A stretch of DNA of 64,000 nt from Diaphorobacter aerolatus (GCF_014489535.1 NZ_CP060783.1:3555501-3619500), one strand, 5' to 3'; counted from the first letter of the stretch, positions 9,189 to 18,988 are shown. Program-made: numbers and translations. The notes: generated from the letters alone by a model not told the origin.

Positions 9189-10361
9189 TCAACGCTTGGC
9201 CGGTGGCTGCAATCCCATCGCCTGACGTGCGACCCATTCCTTGACCGGGCCGCTCATCTCGAATCGTCTCATGCCCCAGTTGCGCAACGCCTGCAGCGGT
9301 GACTCCTGACGGGCAAACAATTGTTGCAGCGCGTCCATCGTCGTGCCAAGCGGCAGCAGTGCGGACTTGCGCTCGCGCTCGTACTGACGCAGCAGACGCA
9401 TATCGCCCACGCTGCGCCAGGTGGGGCGCTCGCTCAGAATGCGTGCCAGCGCGCTCGCGTCGGCAAGACCGATGTTCAGTCCCTGACCGGCCAGCGGGTG
9501 CACGGTGTGCGCCGCGTCGCCAGCCAGCACCCAGTGGGGGGCATTGGTTGATTCCCGGTCGGCTTGTGGCATCGTGCCACACCAGCGACGCGCCTGCGCC
9601 TGCTGAAGCGGCCATGAGGCGCGCGCGGCCGCGAGTTCCAACGTGCCGAGACTGTTTTCGCTCAGTGCTTGCAGCTTCTTCGCGAAGGCCACATCATCCG
9701 CAGCAAGCCATTGCGTCACCTGCTCCTGGGGGATTGACCAGACAACCGCCACAGAGTTCCCTTCGGGCCCCTCGAGCGGCAAAAAAGCCAGAATGCTGCC
9801 ATCTGGCGTGAACCATTGGCGCGCGATCTGGCTGTGGGGGCGTTCGCTGCGCAACCGGGTCGCTATCGCGGTCTGGCCGTAGGCCGTGGTGTCGAATTCC
9901 ACGCCGAACTCGCTGCGGCTCTTGCTTGCACGGCCCTCGCAAACCACGGTGAGCGGCGCCGACACCGGCGCGCTGACCACCTCGACCAGCGACTGAAACC
10001 GGGTCGCATCGGCCAGACGCTGCTCGAGCGCGGGCACATCGACGATCCAGGCCATCGCCTCGGCATGCTGGCGGCCGGCGTCGAACGTGACCGAACCGCC
10101 CTGATCGCCATGCACCTGCATTTGCAGCACCGGCGTGGCATGTTCGGCCTCGGGCCAACAGCGCACAGACTGCAGGACTTCGCGCGAGGCGACGTTCATT
10201 GCATAGGCGCGCACGTCGGAATGCGACGACGCCCGCGAACCCGCGGAGTCCACCAGAGCAACGGACAGGCGCTCGCGCGCCAGCAGCAGCGCAAGCGTGC
10301 GGCCCACGATGCCCGCGCCGCGAATACAAACGTCAAAGGATCGGTCAAATGATTGCGCCAT
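9189..10361 (-). CDS. UbiH/UbiF/VisC-type FAD-dependent monooxygenase
   Basis: Flavoprotein hydroxylase of the ubiquinone-biosynthesis group, 390 aa. The dinucleotide fold CIRGAGIVGRTLALLLAR is near the N-terminus, and the C-terminal FAD motif is AGDAAHTVHPLAGQGLNIGLADASAL. The middle DG motif is weak here (CEGRASKSR). The ring position it hydroxylates cannot be assigned. The start is ATG at 10361; longer upstream reading overlaps the divergent MOSC gene region. It lies upstream of dsbC with a 74-base gap. Confidence 0.87.
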   Translation of the reverse strand: MAQSFDRSFDVCIRGAGIVGRTLALLLARERLSVALVDSAGSRASSHSDVRAYAMNVASREVLQSVRCWPEAEHATPVLQMQVHGDQGGSVTFDAGRQHAEAMAWIVDVPALEQRLADATRFQSLVEVVSAPVSAPLTVVCEGRASKSRSEFGVEFDTTAYGQTAIATRLRSERPHSQIARQWFTPDGSILAFLPLEGPEGNSVAVVWSIPQEQVTQWLAADDVAFAKKLQALSENSLGTLELAAARASWPLQQAQARRWCGTMPQADRESTNAPHWVLAGDAAHTVHPLAGQGLNIGLADASALARILSERPTWRSVGDMRLLRQYERERKSALLPLGTTMDALQQLFARQESPLQALRNWGMRRFEMSGPVKEWVARQAMGLQPPAKR

Positions 10362-10472
10362 GCGGGAATTGTAGAAGGCGCGGCGCAACCGCCACGCGAG
10401 CAGGCGAGAATCCCCATCTCGGCACAGGCACCAACCGGATGTCCGCAGGTCGAGCCACCGGAGTTGAATGAC

Positions 10473-11351
10473 ATGAATTTCGCGACCGAACACGATCTGT
10501 CGGGCACCCTCCACGGACTGTTCATCTATCCGATCAAGTCCTGCGCAGGCATTGCCGTGCAGGAGGCCAGGCTGGTCGAAAGTGGTCTGCAATGGGATCG
10601 CGCCTGGATGGTGACCGACCCCGAGGGCGCGCTGCGCACCCAGCGCGAGCTGCCGCGGATGGTGCTGATCGTGCCCGCATTGGTAGGTGACGAACTCGTG
10701 GTGAATGCGCCGGACATGCCAGAGCTGAGGTTGCCCAGCGCCGTGCCGGCCGCAGGCGAGCGCGACACGCGCGCCCGCGTCTGGCGCGACACCGTGTCCG
10801 CTCGCGACATGGGCGACGACGCCGCCACGTGGTTTTCCCGTTATCTCGAAGTGCCGTGCAGATTGGTGCGGTTCAATCCCGATCACCGCCGCATCGTCGA
10901 TCCGGACTGGACGGGCGACGTCGAGGCCGTCACCCAGTTCGCCGATGGCTTTCCGATGCTCGTGACCAGTACGGCTTCGGTGGACGATCTCAATCAGCGC
11001 CTGTCGGGCGCGGGCGAGGCCACCGTCGATGCAAGGCGCTTTCGCCCGAATCTGCTGATCGAGGGGATCGAATCGCACGACGAAGATCGCATCGACTCAC
11101 TGTTCATCGCGGCGCAGGATGAGATCGTCGAGCTGCGCATGGCCAAGCCCTGCACCCGCTGCCCCATGCCCGACGTGAATCCCGACAACGCGGAGGTCGG
11201 CACGCAGGTCAACGCCATGCTGCGCCAATACCGTCAGGACCCGCGCGTGAATGATGCGCTGACCTTCGGCATGAACGCGATCACGCTTCAGGGTGAAGGG
11301 CAGGTGCTGCGTGTGGGCCAGCGTGTCGGCGCGAACCTGAGCTTCGACTGA
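10473..11351 (+). CDS. MOSC domain-containing protein (YcbX-like)
   Basis: A 292-aa protein with the MOSC N-terminal beta-barrel (GLFIYPIKSCAGIAVQEA) and MOSC core containing KPCTRCPMPDVNPD, whose cysteine would bind sulfur or the molybdenum cofactor. Relatives such as YcbX detoxify N-hydroxylated bases or are linked to Mo-enzymes. The start at ATG 10473 has a GGAG 9 bases ahead; an earlier in-frame start at 10353 would overlap the divergent hydroxylase gene. No ferredoxin-like C-terminal domain is present. Confidence 0.88.
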   Translation: MNFATEHDLSGTLHGLFIYPIKSCAGIAVQEARLVESGLQWDRAWMVTDPEGALRTQRELPRMVLIVPALVGDELVVNAPDMPELRLPSAVPAAGERDTRARVWRDTVSARDMGDDAATWFSRYLEVPCRLVRFNPDHRRIVDPDWTGDVEAVTQFADGFPMLVTSTASVDDLNQRLSGAGEATVDARRFRPNLLIEGIESHDEDRIDSLFIAAQDEIVELRMAKPCTRCPMPDVNPDNAEVGTQVNAMLRQYRQDPRVNDALTFGMNAITLQGEGQVLRVGQRVGANLSFD

Positions 11352-11368
11352 CACTTGGCCCGATAAAA

Positions 11369-11397
11369 AAACCGCGCCGGTTTTGATGGCGCGGTTG
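11369..11397 (-). terminator. Intrinsic terminator
   Basis: Arms AACCGCGCC and GGCGCGGTT flank a 9-base loop, with an A-run on the left that becomes a T-run on the minus strand. It serves the leftward hydrolase gene and probably also stops the rightward MOSC transcript. Confidence 0.8.
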
Positions 11398-11425
11398 CAC
11401 AGCGGTGGCCTGCTCTATTGCGCGC

Positions 11426-12115
11426 TTATTGCGAATCCAGCTTTTCGCCGCTGCGCGCCACTTCCTGCGCCTTCATGTGGCTTTCGATCAGCAACTGGTA
11501 GTTCGGGAAAATGCCTGTATACGCCTCGGCCCATTGCGCGGCGTCGTCGCGATTCCAGGTGCGCTGCAGTTCGGAGGCCACACCAGCGGTATCGATCGGC
11601 ACGACACCGGCCTGCATCACGCGAGCGAGGGTGACTTCCTGAGCCATCTTGGAGTAGGTGCCCGAGGCGTCGATCACGGCAAACACCTGGTAGCCCTCGG
11701 CCACCGCCGCGATGGAGGGGAAGGCCATGCACACGCTGGTGATGGTGCCTGCGATGATCAACTGCTTCTTGCCGGTGTCTTTCACCGCCTGCACGAAATC
11801 GGGGTTGTCCCAGGCGTTGATCTCACCCTTGCGTGCGATGTAGCGCGCATGCGGCGCGTTGGCGTGGATTTCGGGAATCAGCGGGCCGTTGGGACCCTGC
11901 GGCACGGACGCTGTGGTGATCACCGGAATCTTCGCCAGCGTGGCGATTTTCGCCAGCGTCGCGGCCAGGCTGCGCAGCGTGGTGAAGGGCATGTCGTGCA
12001 CGGTCTGGAACAGGCCGCTCTGATGGTCGATCAGCAGCATCGCCACATCGTCGGGATTGATCACGGGCTTTGCGCCGTTGAAGTTGGCAGGCAGGGAAGT
12101 GTTTTGCATTGTCAT
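11426..12115 (-). CDS. Isochorismatase-like cysteine hydrolase (YcaC type)
   Basis: Cysteine hydrolase of the isochorismatase superfamily, 229 aa. The catalytic Asp is in AMLLIDHQSGLFQ, the Lys in RYIARKGEINAW and the nucleophile Cys in GTITSVCMAFPS. This pattern matches YcaC-like hydrolases of unknown substrate rather than EntB or nicotinamidase. It lies 133 bases downstream of a pirin gene on the same strand, and both are divergent from a LysR regulator, which suggests a small regulated unit. Confidence 0.86.
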   Translation of the reverse strand: MTMQNTSLPANFNGAKPVINPDDVAMLLIDHQSGLFQTVHDMPFTTLRSLAATLAKIATLAKIPVITTASVPQGPNGPLIPEIHANAPHARYIARKGEINAWDNPDFVQAVKDTGKKQLIIAGTITSVCMAFPSIAAVAEGYQVFAVIDASGTYSKMAQEVTLARVMQAGVVPIDTAGVASELQRTWNRDDAAQWAEAYTGIFPNYQLLIESHMKAQEVARSGEKLDSQ

Positions 12116-12248
12116 GTGGAGTTTCTCCGGTGGGTTAAATCAGTGAGTGAAAAAAAATGGGACTGCGGGCCACGGTCCACCGGCATCCGGTGCCTTGTGG
12201 CGCCCGGATGCGCGGTGTCTACCGTGGATATCTCGGCGTGTCAGCGGT

Positions 12249-13130
12249 TCAGTTCGCAGCCGGGCTGATCTGCCCGAAGCGTCCGCTGTTGAAGTCCGTG
12301 ATGGCCTGCCGGATTTCGGCGTCGGTGTTCATCACGAACGGGCCGTATCCGACCACGGGCTCGTCAATGGGCTCGCCCGCAAGCCACAGCAGCGTCACGT
12401 CGCCATTGGCCTCCAGGTGCACGCCGTTGCCGTTGCGATCCAGGTGCACCAGTTGACCGGCGCGTGCGACCTCGTCGCCGTTGATCTGCACCGTGCCATG
12501 CAACACCACCAACGCAAGCGTGTGGCCGGGCTGCGCGGGCAGCTCCACCGACGCATCGGCCTTGATCCGCACGTCCCACACGTTGATCGGCGTGAAGGTA
12601 CGAGCAGGCCCGTGGGCGGCGGCATAGTCACCCGCGATCACGCGCAGCGTTCCGGCACCGTTGGGCAGATCGACCTGCGGGATATCCTTGTTCAGCAGGT
12701 TCTGGTAGGTCGGTGGGCTCATCTTGTCCTTGGACGGCAGATTCACCCAGAGCTGAACCATCTCGAACGGGCCACCCTCGCGGGCATAGTGCTCCGAATG
12801 GAACTCCTCATGCAGGATGCCCGATGCGGCGGTCATCCACTGCACGTCGCCGGGACCGATGGTGCCGCCCGAGCCGGTGGAGTCGCGGTGTGCGACTTCG
12901 CCGTCGTAGACGATGGTCACGGTCTCGAAGCCACGATGCGGATGCGTGCCCACGCCCAGCTTCTGCGTTGTGGGCGAGAAGTGATGCGGGCCGGCATGGT
13001 CGAGCAGCAGGAACGGGCTCAGTGCGCGGCCATGATCGCCATAGCTGAACATCGAGCGCACGGGGAATCCGTCTCCCACCCAGTGAGGGCGAGGTGCTTC
13101 GTACACACCCAGAATTTTGTTGAAGGCCAT
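12249..13130 (-). CDS. Pirin family protein (cupin), paralogue 1
   Basis: Bicupin of 293 aa with the pirin signature: FLLLDHAGPHHF and the metal-binding motif GTHPHRGFETVTIVYDGEVAHRDS, then VQWMTAASGILHEEFH. Bacterial pirins are iron-binding regulators or quercetinases. The start at ATG 13130 is preceded by GGAGAG. It is divergent from the LysR gene at 13277, which may control it. A second pirin is encoded at 57958-58901. Confidence 0.92.
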   Translation of the reverse strand: MAFNKILGVYEAPRPHWVGDGFPVRSMFSYGDHGRALSPFLLLDHAGPHHFSPTTQKLGVGTHPHRGFETVTIVYDGEVAHRDSTGSGGTIGPGDVQWMTAASGILHEEFHSEHYAREGGPFEMVQLWVNLPSKDKMSPPTYQNLLNKDIPQVDLPNGAGTLRVIAGDYAAAHGPARTFTPINVWDVRIKADASVELPAQPGHTLALVVLHGTVQINGDEVARAGQLVHLDRNGNGVHLEANGDVTLLWLAGEPIDEPVVGYGPFVMNTDAEIRQAITDFNSGRFGQISPAAN

Positions 13131-13276
13131 GGTTCTCTCCTTTTGCGGGCGGGACCGTCGCGACCTGTGTGTGCGTCGATCACCAGCCAGCCGTTGAACA
13201 TGGATAGAAGTATGGGGATGAGACGATGATTTGAGTAGACGCTAATATTCGGCTACAGAGTTCTATTTTTGAGACG
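13131..13276. promoter_or_regulatory. Divergent intergenic region between pirin and LysR genes
   Basis: These 146 bases must hold both promoters. GAGACGATGA occurs twice, at 13220-13229 and 13271-13280, the second copy spanning the LysR start codon. The middle is AT-rich (GCTAATATTCGGCTACAGAG). This is the expected place for LysR binding, but no operator was proven. Confidence 0.4.
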
Positions 13277-14188
13277 ATGAAACTTCCAGATCTCAACGAG
13301 CTGTACTACTTCGCCCAGGTGGTGGAGCACGGCGGCTTTGCGCCAGCAGGGCGCGCGCTCGGCGTTCCCAAGTCCAAGCTCAGCCGCCGCGTGGCGCTGC
13401 TTGAGGAACGCCTTGGTGCGCGGTTGATCGCGCGTTCGACGCGCAGCTTTGCGGTCACCGAAGTCGGCGAGCGCTACTACCAGCACTGCCGCGCCATGCT
13501 GACCGAGGCGGAGGCCGCCGAGGAGTCGGTGGCGCTCATGCAATCCGAGCCCGCGGGCGTGGTGCGCCTGAGTTGTCCGGTGGCGATCCTGTCCACCCGC
13601 GTCGGGAAAATGCTCGCGAAATTCATGGCGCAGCATCCGCGCGTGCAGTTGCACGTCGACGAAACCAATCGCCGCGTCGATGTGGTCGGCGAACGCCTCG
13701 ACATCGCCATCCGCATTCGACCGCCGCCGCTTCAGGACAGCGATCTGGTGCTGCGCGTGCTCGCCAAGCGCCGTCAGTGTCTGCTGGCCAGCCCGTCGCT
13801 GATCGAGCACTGCCAACGCGCCAGCGGCCCCACCGATCTGGCCCACTGGCCATCGCTCGACATGGGCCAGCCCCAGGAGATACACCGCTGGGTTCTGCAC
13901 GGCCCCAACGGCGAGCGTGCCGAGGTGCGCCACTCACCAAGATTCGTCACGCAATCCATGCTCGCGCTGATCGACGCCGCGGTGCAGGGGGTCGGCGTGG
14001 TCCAACTGCCGCGCATGCTGGTCGACGAGCAGCTTCATCGCGGCGAGCTGGAACAAGTGCTCCCGGGCTGGGAACCCCGCGAGGAAATCATCCACGCCGT
14101 CTTCGCGTCAAGGCGAGGACAGTTGCCTGCGGTGCGGGCGTTGCTGGATTTCCTGGGGGACGAGTTCAAGGGGATACACGAGGACTGA
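13277..14188 (+). CDS. LysR family transcriptional regulator
   Basis: A 303-aa regulator. The N-terminal winged helix spans about residues 1-60 (LNELYYFAQVVEHGGFAPAGRALGVPKSKLSRRVALLEERLG), then a linker helix and a periplasmic-binding-like effector domain from about residue 90. It belongs to the subgroup with the GVPKSKLSRR recognition helix. By LysR habit it probably controls the divergent pirin/hydrolase unit; the inducer is unknown. Confidence 0.93.
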   Translation: MKLPDLNELYYFAQVVEHGGFAPAGRALGVPKSKLSRRVALLEERLGARLIARSTRSFAVTEVGERYYQHCRAMLTEAEAAEESVALMQSEPAGVVRLSCPVAILSTRVGKMLAKFMAQHPRVQLHVDETNRRVDVVGERLDIAIRIRPPPLQDSDLVLRVLAKRRQCLLASPSLIEHCQRASGPTDLAHWPSLDMGQPQEIHRWVLHGPNGERAEVRHSPRFVTQSMLALIDAAVQGVGVVQLPRMLVDEQLHRGELEQVLPGWEPREEIIHAVFASRRGQLPAVRALLDFLGDEFKGIHED

Positions 14189-14231
14189 GCGCCCGCAGGA
14201 TGCCCGAAGAGCGATCGTTCCCCTGAGGCCA

Positions 14232-14261
14232 CTTCCTGCCGATCGGATGTCCGGCAGGAAG
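14232..14261. terminator. Hairpin between LysR and DUF11 genes
   Basis: Perfect 10-base arms CTTCCTGCCG and CGGCAGGAAG enclose a 10-base loop between two convergent genes. There is no long T-run, so terminator function is inferred from position. Confidence 0.5.
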
Positions 14262-14273
14262 CGGTAGTCTCAA

Positions 14274-16435
14274 TCAAGGCACGCGTCGTCGGCGCAGGCT
14301 TACCCAGGCAAAGCCGCCAAGCAGCGTGGACAGCGCGATCAACGCCCACTCACCGAGCGTGGGTACTGCCGCAGCGTCGATGGGCGCAGCGCCCGCCGTC
14401 ACGGTGGTTGAAGCGACATTGTTGGCGCTGTTGCTGTCGACCGTCGATGTTCCAGCCGTCGTGGTCAGTGTGACCGAGCCAGCGGTCGTTGGCGTGAAGG
14501 TCGTCGCGCAGCTCATGCTGGCACCCACCGCCAGACTGGCCATTGGCGAGGCGGGGGTGCAGATCGTTGTGGCACCGCTCGGAGCGCCGGTCACGGTGCA
14601 GGTGGCCATGGCAGCGCTGTCGGGGCCATTGTTGGTGCAGGTCGTCGTCACGGTGGTGGATTGACCCGTGACGGCACTCACGCTGGTCGGCGCGGCAGCC
14701 TGCATGTCCGCGGCTGGAGGCACGGCGGTGACGTTCACGGTCTGCACATTGTTCCCGGGATTGGGATCGGTGGAGGTCGAACCTGCCTTCGTCGTCAGCG
14801 TCACGGTACCGGGCGTGGTCATCGTGAACGAGGTGACACACGCAATGGACTGGTTGGGCTGCAGATCGGTGCTGCCCGAGGCCGGTGTGCAGATCGTCTG
14901 CGCACCGGCTGGGGCGCCACTCACTTCGCACGTCGCCGCAGCAGCGATGTCCGGGCCGTTGTTGGCACACACCGTGGTGATGCTGCCTGGCACGCCGAGC
15001 CCCCACTGGATGGGCGCGGTGGGCGTTGCAACCATGTCCGCAACCGGCGTCACGGTCAGGGAAGCTCCGGTCGTAGGAACCAGCGCGGTCGTGGTAACGA
15101 TGCCCGGCCCCGCCTGCGAGCCAAAGGCGTTTTGCAGAATGGCGCCGCTCGCGGGAAGCGGTGAAGCCGCCTGGGCCGTGACGTCCACCGAGATGGTGCA
15201 TTCACTCGCGCCCGCTGCCAGCACGCCGCTTGTCACATCAATGACGGCGGCCCCGGATGAAGCTGCGACCGTGGTTGCGCCGCACTGATTGCTGATGTTG
15301 GCCGGACTGGCGACCACCATTCCCACAGGCAGCGTGTCCTTGAACGTCCAGCCTGCCTTTTCGAGTAGATCCGTCGTGTTGGTCACGGTAAAGGTCAGTC
15401 GGCTGGTCTGGCCCACGGAAATGGCCGCAGGCGAAAAACTCTTGGCGAGATTGGGTGACACATCGAGCATGACGATGTTGTCGAAGGCACCGTCGTTGCC
15501 CGAGCCGCGCGAGTTCAAATTGGTGAATCGCATGCCGACGGCGGCGTCAGTGATCAGGTAGGCACGGTCACCGCGCAGTTGGGCCGCAAACACCGGGCTT
15601 CCGTTGAAGGTGTTCTTGGGCAGATAGCCGGGCTCATTGGTTTTTGTGGCATCGAACGCGTAGCGCGTTCCCTGTCGGCATGGATTGAGCGCGGTGGTGT
15701 TCATCGGCAACTCGGACGCGTCCGGTTTGATGAGTTTGAACATGTACTGCGGCTCGGAATTCGTTTGAGGGGCGTAGTCGCAGAACAGTTGACCGCAGCG
15801 GCGGCGACTGAAAACGTCAGGAAACGACCTCCTGGCGGAATAGGAATGTTCTTGTTGGTCTTGAGAATCGTGAATTCGCGCGCGGCTAGGTTGTCATAGG
15901 CTTCGGTATAGGCCGCGATGATGTGATTGCCGGTGTTGTCCGACGGCCTGGTGTTGGGCGTTGGATTCGTCACTTGCCCCAGCACGTTGGCAAGCACCTG
16001 CAGGTTCTGCCACGCAGCGATCGAATTACCGAGGCCTGCCGGATTCACGGGCGAAAGTTGCCGTGCGTTGCAGATCAGTGGGCTGCCTGCGGCAGCGCCC
16101 GCGTTCGGATTGGCCATGTCATAGCTCACCCAGATGCCGTTGCAATATCCCGGGTTGATCCAGTACGGCCGTGTATCGATGGTAAGGTATTTTTCTGAAG
16201 CTACGGCGCCGTAGGTTTCACCAAGCGCGGCTCCCGCAAAGTCGGTTGCGGCGCTCACGTATTGATCGAGCAACAATGGCTTGAGCGGCCCGGACGCGTT
16301 CGGCGCTGCCGTGTTGTCAAAATTTTCACTGAACAGGGGGAGCGGTGCCACTGGCGCAGCCATCAGGGACGACGAGGCGAGCAGTCCGGCGATCACGAGT
16401 GGGATGTGCGCAGGGGCAAAAAGCAAATTGGGCAA
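14274..16435 (-). CDS. Large exported DUF11-repeat protein with IPTL-CTERM sorting signal (frameshifted)
   Basis: Secreted surface protein of about 720 aa after repair. The order is a hydrophobic leader (PLVIAGLLASSSLMAAP), an N-terminal domain of about 230 aa, a region with FSPAAISVGQTSRLTFTVTN, and at least two DUF11-like repeats rich in Thr/Ala/Cys, each with CTNNGPD-type sequence. The C-terminus, VPTLGEWALIALSTLLGGF plus RRRR, is the IPTL-CTERM anchor. The two halves are in different frames; adding one C at the GGGG run 15769-15772 (plus strand) joins ATTP to PQTNSEPQYMFKL. The start is uncertain: TTG at 16435 follows a GAGGA; reading is open to 16525. Confidence 0.75.
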
Positions 16436-16949
16436 GGGGAAGGTCCTCAATGGCGAAATGCATGCAATGCCAGCCTGTCTCCCGCACCACCGCCCAGGGA
16501 AAACGTTTCCAGCGTCGGCGCACACGCCCTATCGATAAACAAATCAGGTGAATTTTCTGATTGGTTTTTACAATTTAAACCCGCCATTGGCAAGCCAACG
16601 GCCCGCGGCTCCTGTGCGAAATGCGCAGAGCATTCGCTTGCTATCGAGTACAGGCGACAGCACGCAGCTGCAAATTGCTGACATTGCGTTCGACAATCTG
16701 TTTCGCATTTGCAACGAAATGAATGCACGGTCGTTCAGTCGCCTGCGTTTTTCGAGCGTATTGGGTGATCAGTACAATCAGCAGCTATTTCCCCGGCAGA
16801 ACGAGGGCGGCGTCCTCTCCAATCCGGCACCTCCCTTGTTGCACACGTGATCCAGTCCCCGCGCCACGCCTGCGGATCACGCGCCTCGGCCACGCTGGCT
16901 TTGTTGGGGTCGATGGTTCACAAGGGGTTGATTTACCAAAGGAATTTCC
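16436..16949. other. Gene-free interval of about 0.5 kb
   Basis: It lies between the divergent DUF11 and ychF genes. It is more AT-rich than its surroundings around 16540-16575. Short reading frames on both strands overlap each other and have no ribosome site or recognisable protein. It should contain the promoters of both genes; ychF has AAAGGA just before its ATG. No hairpin or repeat stands out. Confidence 0.5.
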
Positions 16950-18044
16950 ATGAGCCTCAAATGCGGCATCGTGGGCCTGCCCAATGTGGGCAAGTCCACT
17001 CTTTTCAACGCGCTGACGAAGGCCGGCATTGCCGCCGAGAACTATCCGTTCTGCACGATCGAGCCGAATACCGGTGTGGTCGAAGTACCTGATCCTCGTT
17101 TGAAGGATCTGGCAAGGATCGTCGAGCCGGAGCGCGTCGTTCCCGCCATCGTCGAGTTCGTGGACATTGCCGGGCTGGTGGCCGGCGCTTCGAAGGGCGA
17201 GGGCCTTGGCAACCAGTTTCTCGCGCACATTCGCGAGACCGACGCCATCGTCAACGTCGTGCGCTGCTTTGAAGATCCGAACGTGATCCACGTGGCGAAC
17301 AAGGTCGATCCGATTGCCGACATCGAAGTCATCCAGACCGAGCTGTGTCTCGCCGATCTGGCCACCGTTGAAAAGGCGCTGAACCGCTACAGCAAGGCGG
17401 CCAAGTCGGGCAACGACAAGGAGGCCGCGAAGCTGGTGTCGCTGCTCACGCCGATTCAGGCCGCGCTCGATCAGGGCAAGCCTGCACGCACGGTGCCCGT
17501 GAGCAAGGAAGATGCGCCATTGCTCAAGTCGTTCTGCCTGATCACGGCCAAGCCTGCGATGTTTGTCGGCAACGTGTCGGAAGACGGCTTTGAGAACAAT
17601 CCGCTGCTCGAAACCCTGAAGTCGTATGCTGCCGCGCAAGGCGCACCAGTGGTTGCGATCTGCGCCAAGATCGAAGCCGAAATGTCCGAAATGGGCGACG
17701 AAGACCGCGACATGTTCCTTGAGGAAATGGGCCTCGAGGAACCCGGCCTGAACCGCCTGATTCGCGCTGGATTCAATCTCCTGGGTCTGCAGACGTACTT
17801 CACCGCCGGAGTCAAGGAAGTGCGCGCCTGGACCATCCACGTCGGCGACACCGCCCCGCAGGCCGCCGGCGTGATCCACGGCGATTTCGAGCGCGGCTTC
17901 ATCCGCGCGCAAACCATCGCGTTTGACGACTTCATCCAGTACAAGGGTGAACAGGGCGCCAAGGACGCGGGCAAGATGCGCGCGGAAGGCAAGGAATACG
18001 TCGTCAAGGATGGGGATGTGATGAACTTTTTGTTCAACGTCTGA
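16950..18044 (+). CDS. ychF: Ribosome-binding ATPase YchF (OLA1 family)
   Basis: Obg-related NTPase that hydrolyses ATP and binds ribosomes; linked to translation and oxidative stress. The P-loop [17 protein letters not shown] is at residues 8-24, with [20 protein letters not shown] (G3) and NKVDP; the C-terminal TGS domain contains [15 protein letters not shown]. At 364 aa it has standard length. The start at ATG 16950 follows AAAGGA. It is a single-gene unit here; often it sits beside pth, which is not seen. Confidence 0.96.
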   Translation: MSLKCGIVGLPNVGKSTLFNALTKAGIAAENYPFCTIEPNTGVVEVPDPRLKDLARIVEPERVVPAIVEFVDIAGLVAGASKGEGLGNQFLAHIRETDAIVNVVRCFEDPNVIHVANKVDPIADIEVIQTELCLADLATVEKALNRYSKAAKSGNDKEAAKLVSLLTPIQAALDQGKPARTVPVSKEDAPLLKSFCLITAKPAMFVGNVSEDGFENNPLLETLKSYAAAQGAPVVAICAKIEAEMSEMGDEDRDMFLEEMGLEEPGLNRLIRAGFNLLGLQTYFTAGVKEVRAWTIHVGDTAPQAAGVIHGDFERGFIRAQTIAFDDFIQYKGEQGAKDAGKMRAEGKEYVVKDGDVMNFLFNV

Positions 18045-18188
18045 GTTATTGAGCCCCAAACGGGAGTTGGCGTTTTTCACACCGAAGATGATTGTCGCGT
18101 GACGCACGGCATGTTCGCGAGCTACCGTTCTTGCGCATCTTGTGAAGCAGGGTAAGCCGAAGGAAGAGGCCTTTTGTGCTGACGATAC

Positions 18189-18203
18189 TAATCCAATGGA
18201 TTA
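18189..18203. promoter_or_regulatory. Palindromic operator and promoter of the toxin-antitoxin pair
   Basis: TAATCCAATGGATTA is a perfect palindrome with 7-base arms around one A, ending 9 bases before the toxin ATG. It overlaps a -10-like TACAAT at 18202-18207. Type II antitoxins typically bind such sites to repress their own operon. The short distance suggests a leaderless or near-leaderless transcript. Confidence 0.6.
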
Positions 18204-18212
18204 CAATATTTC

Positions 18213-18566
18213 ATGAGTGAGGCCTTGCACGGCATCGCTGAGCTGCCCACCTATACCCGCCTAGCCGATAAGCTCTTGAACACGGATGAGCGCCAAGATC
18301 TGATCGACTATTTGGCCGAGCATCCAAAGGCCGGAGATGTAATGGAGGGTACGGGCGGGGTGCGCAAACTGCGCTGGCGGCGTGGTGGTCAAGGCAAGAG
18401 TGGCGGCGTGCGTGTCATCTACTACTATCACGATGACCTCATGCCGTTGTATCTGCTGACGGTGTTCGCCAAGGGCGACAAGGCCAACCTGACCAAGGCC
18501 GAGCGCAACGATCTGGCCGACCTTGTTGATGTGTTGGTCGAAATCTGGAGAGAAAAGACGTCATGA
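18213..18566 (+). CDS. Type II toxin, RelE/HigB-like
   Basis: A 117-aa RelE/ParE-superfamily toxin, predicted ribosome-dependent mRNA interferase. The fold is visible as a helical N-terminal half (LADKLLNTDERQDLIDYLAEHP) and strands with basic residues: GGVRKLRWRR, GGVRVIYYYHD, LYLLTVFAKGDKANLT. The C-terminus WREKTS overlaps the antitoxin start by 4 bases, so translation is coupled. Toxin-first order matches HigBA and NadS-type pairs. There is no Shine-Dalgarno sequence before the ATG. Confidence 0.88.
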   Translation: MSEALHGIAELPTYTRLADKLLNTDERQDLIDYLAEHPKAGDVMEGTGGVRKLRWRRGGQGKSGGVRVIYYYHDDLMPLYLLTVFAKGDKANLTKAERNDLADLVDVLVEIWREKTS

Positions 18567-18847
18567 GCAACGCATTCGAAAGTATCAAGCAGGGCCTGCA
18601 AGAGGCCATTGCCCACGCCAAGGGCGACGAGCGCGGCGTGCGCGTGCACCGTCCGCGCGTCATCGACGTGAAGGCCGTGCGTGCCAAGGTCGGCATGACG
18701 CAGGAACAGTTCGCGGCTCGCTTTGGTTTTTCTACGGCAACCTTGCGGCATTGGGAGCGCGGCGACCGCACACCGCACGGCCCGGCGCTAGTGTTGCTCA
18801 ATGTGATTGAACGTAATCCGCAGGCTGTCATCGACGCCCTGGCTTGA
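18563..18847 (+). CDS. Antitoxin, HTH Xre-family (HigA/NadS-like)
   Basis: A 94-aa DNA-binding antitoxin. The helix-turn-helix occupies about residues 35-90: VRAKVGMTQEQFAARFGFS, then TLRHWERGDRTPHGPALVLL. It should neutralise the upstream RelE-like toxin and repress through the palindrome at 18189-18203. The ATG overlaps the end of the toxin gene (ATGA), indicating one operon. Confidence 0.88.
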   Translation: MSNAFESIKQGLQEAIAHAKGDERGVRVHRPRVIDVKAVRAKVGMTQEQFAARFGFSTATLRHWERGDRTPHGPALVLLNVIERNPQAVIDALA

Positions 18848-18988
18848 CTGCGCAAGGCTATCCTGAGGGGATATGACGGCCGGCGCGAAATGACAAACCA
18901 TGCCCGCACACCTGAATCCATGCGGCTTTAACGCGACAATTTATTTCTATACAGCGTCTGACGACGACGCCCCAGCATCCGCGTCCGC

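Noticed and set aside
16447..16850. Small overlapping frames in the gap before ychF
   Set aside because: They occur on both strands over the same bases, lack ribosome sites and match no protein style seen elsewhere in the window.
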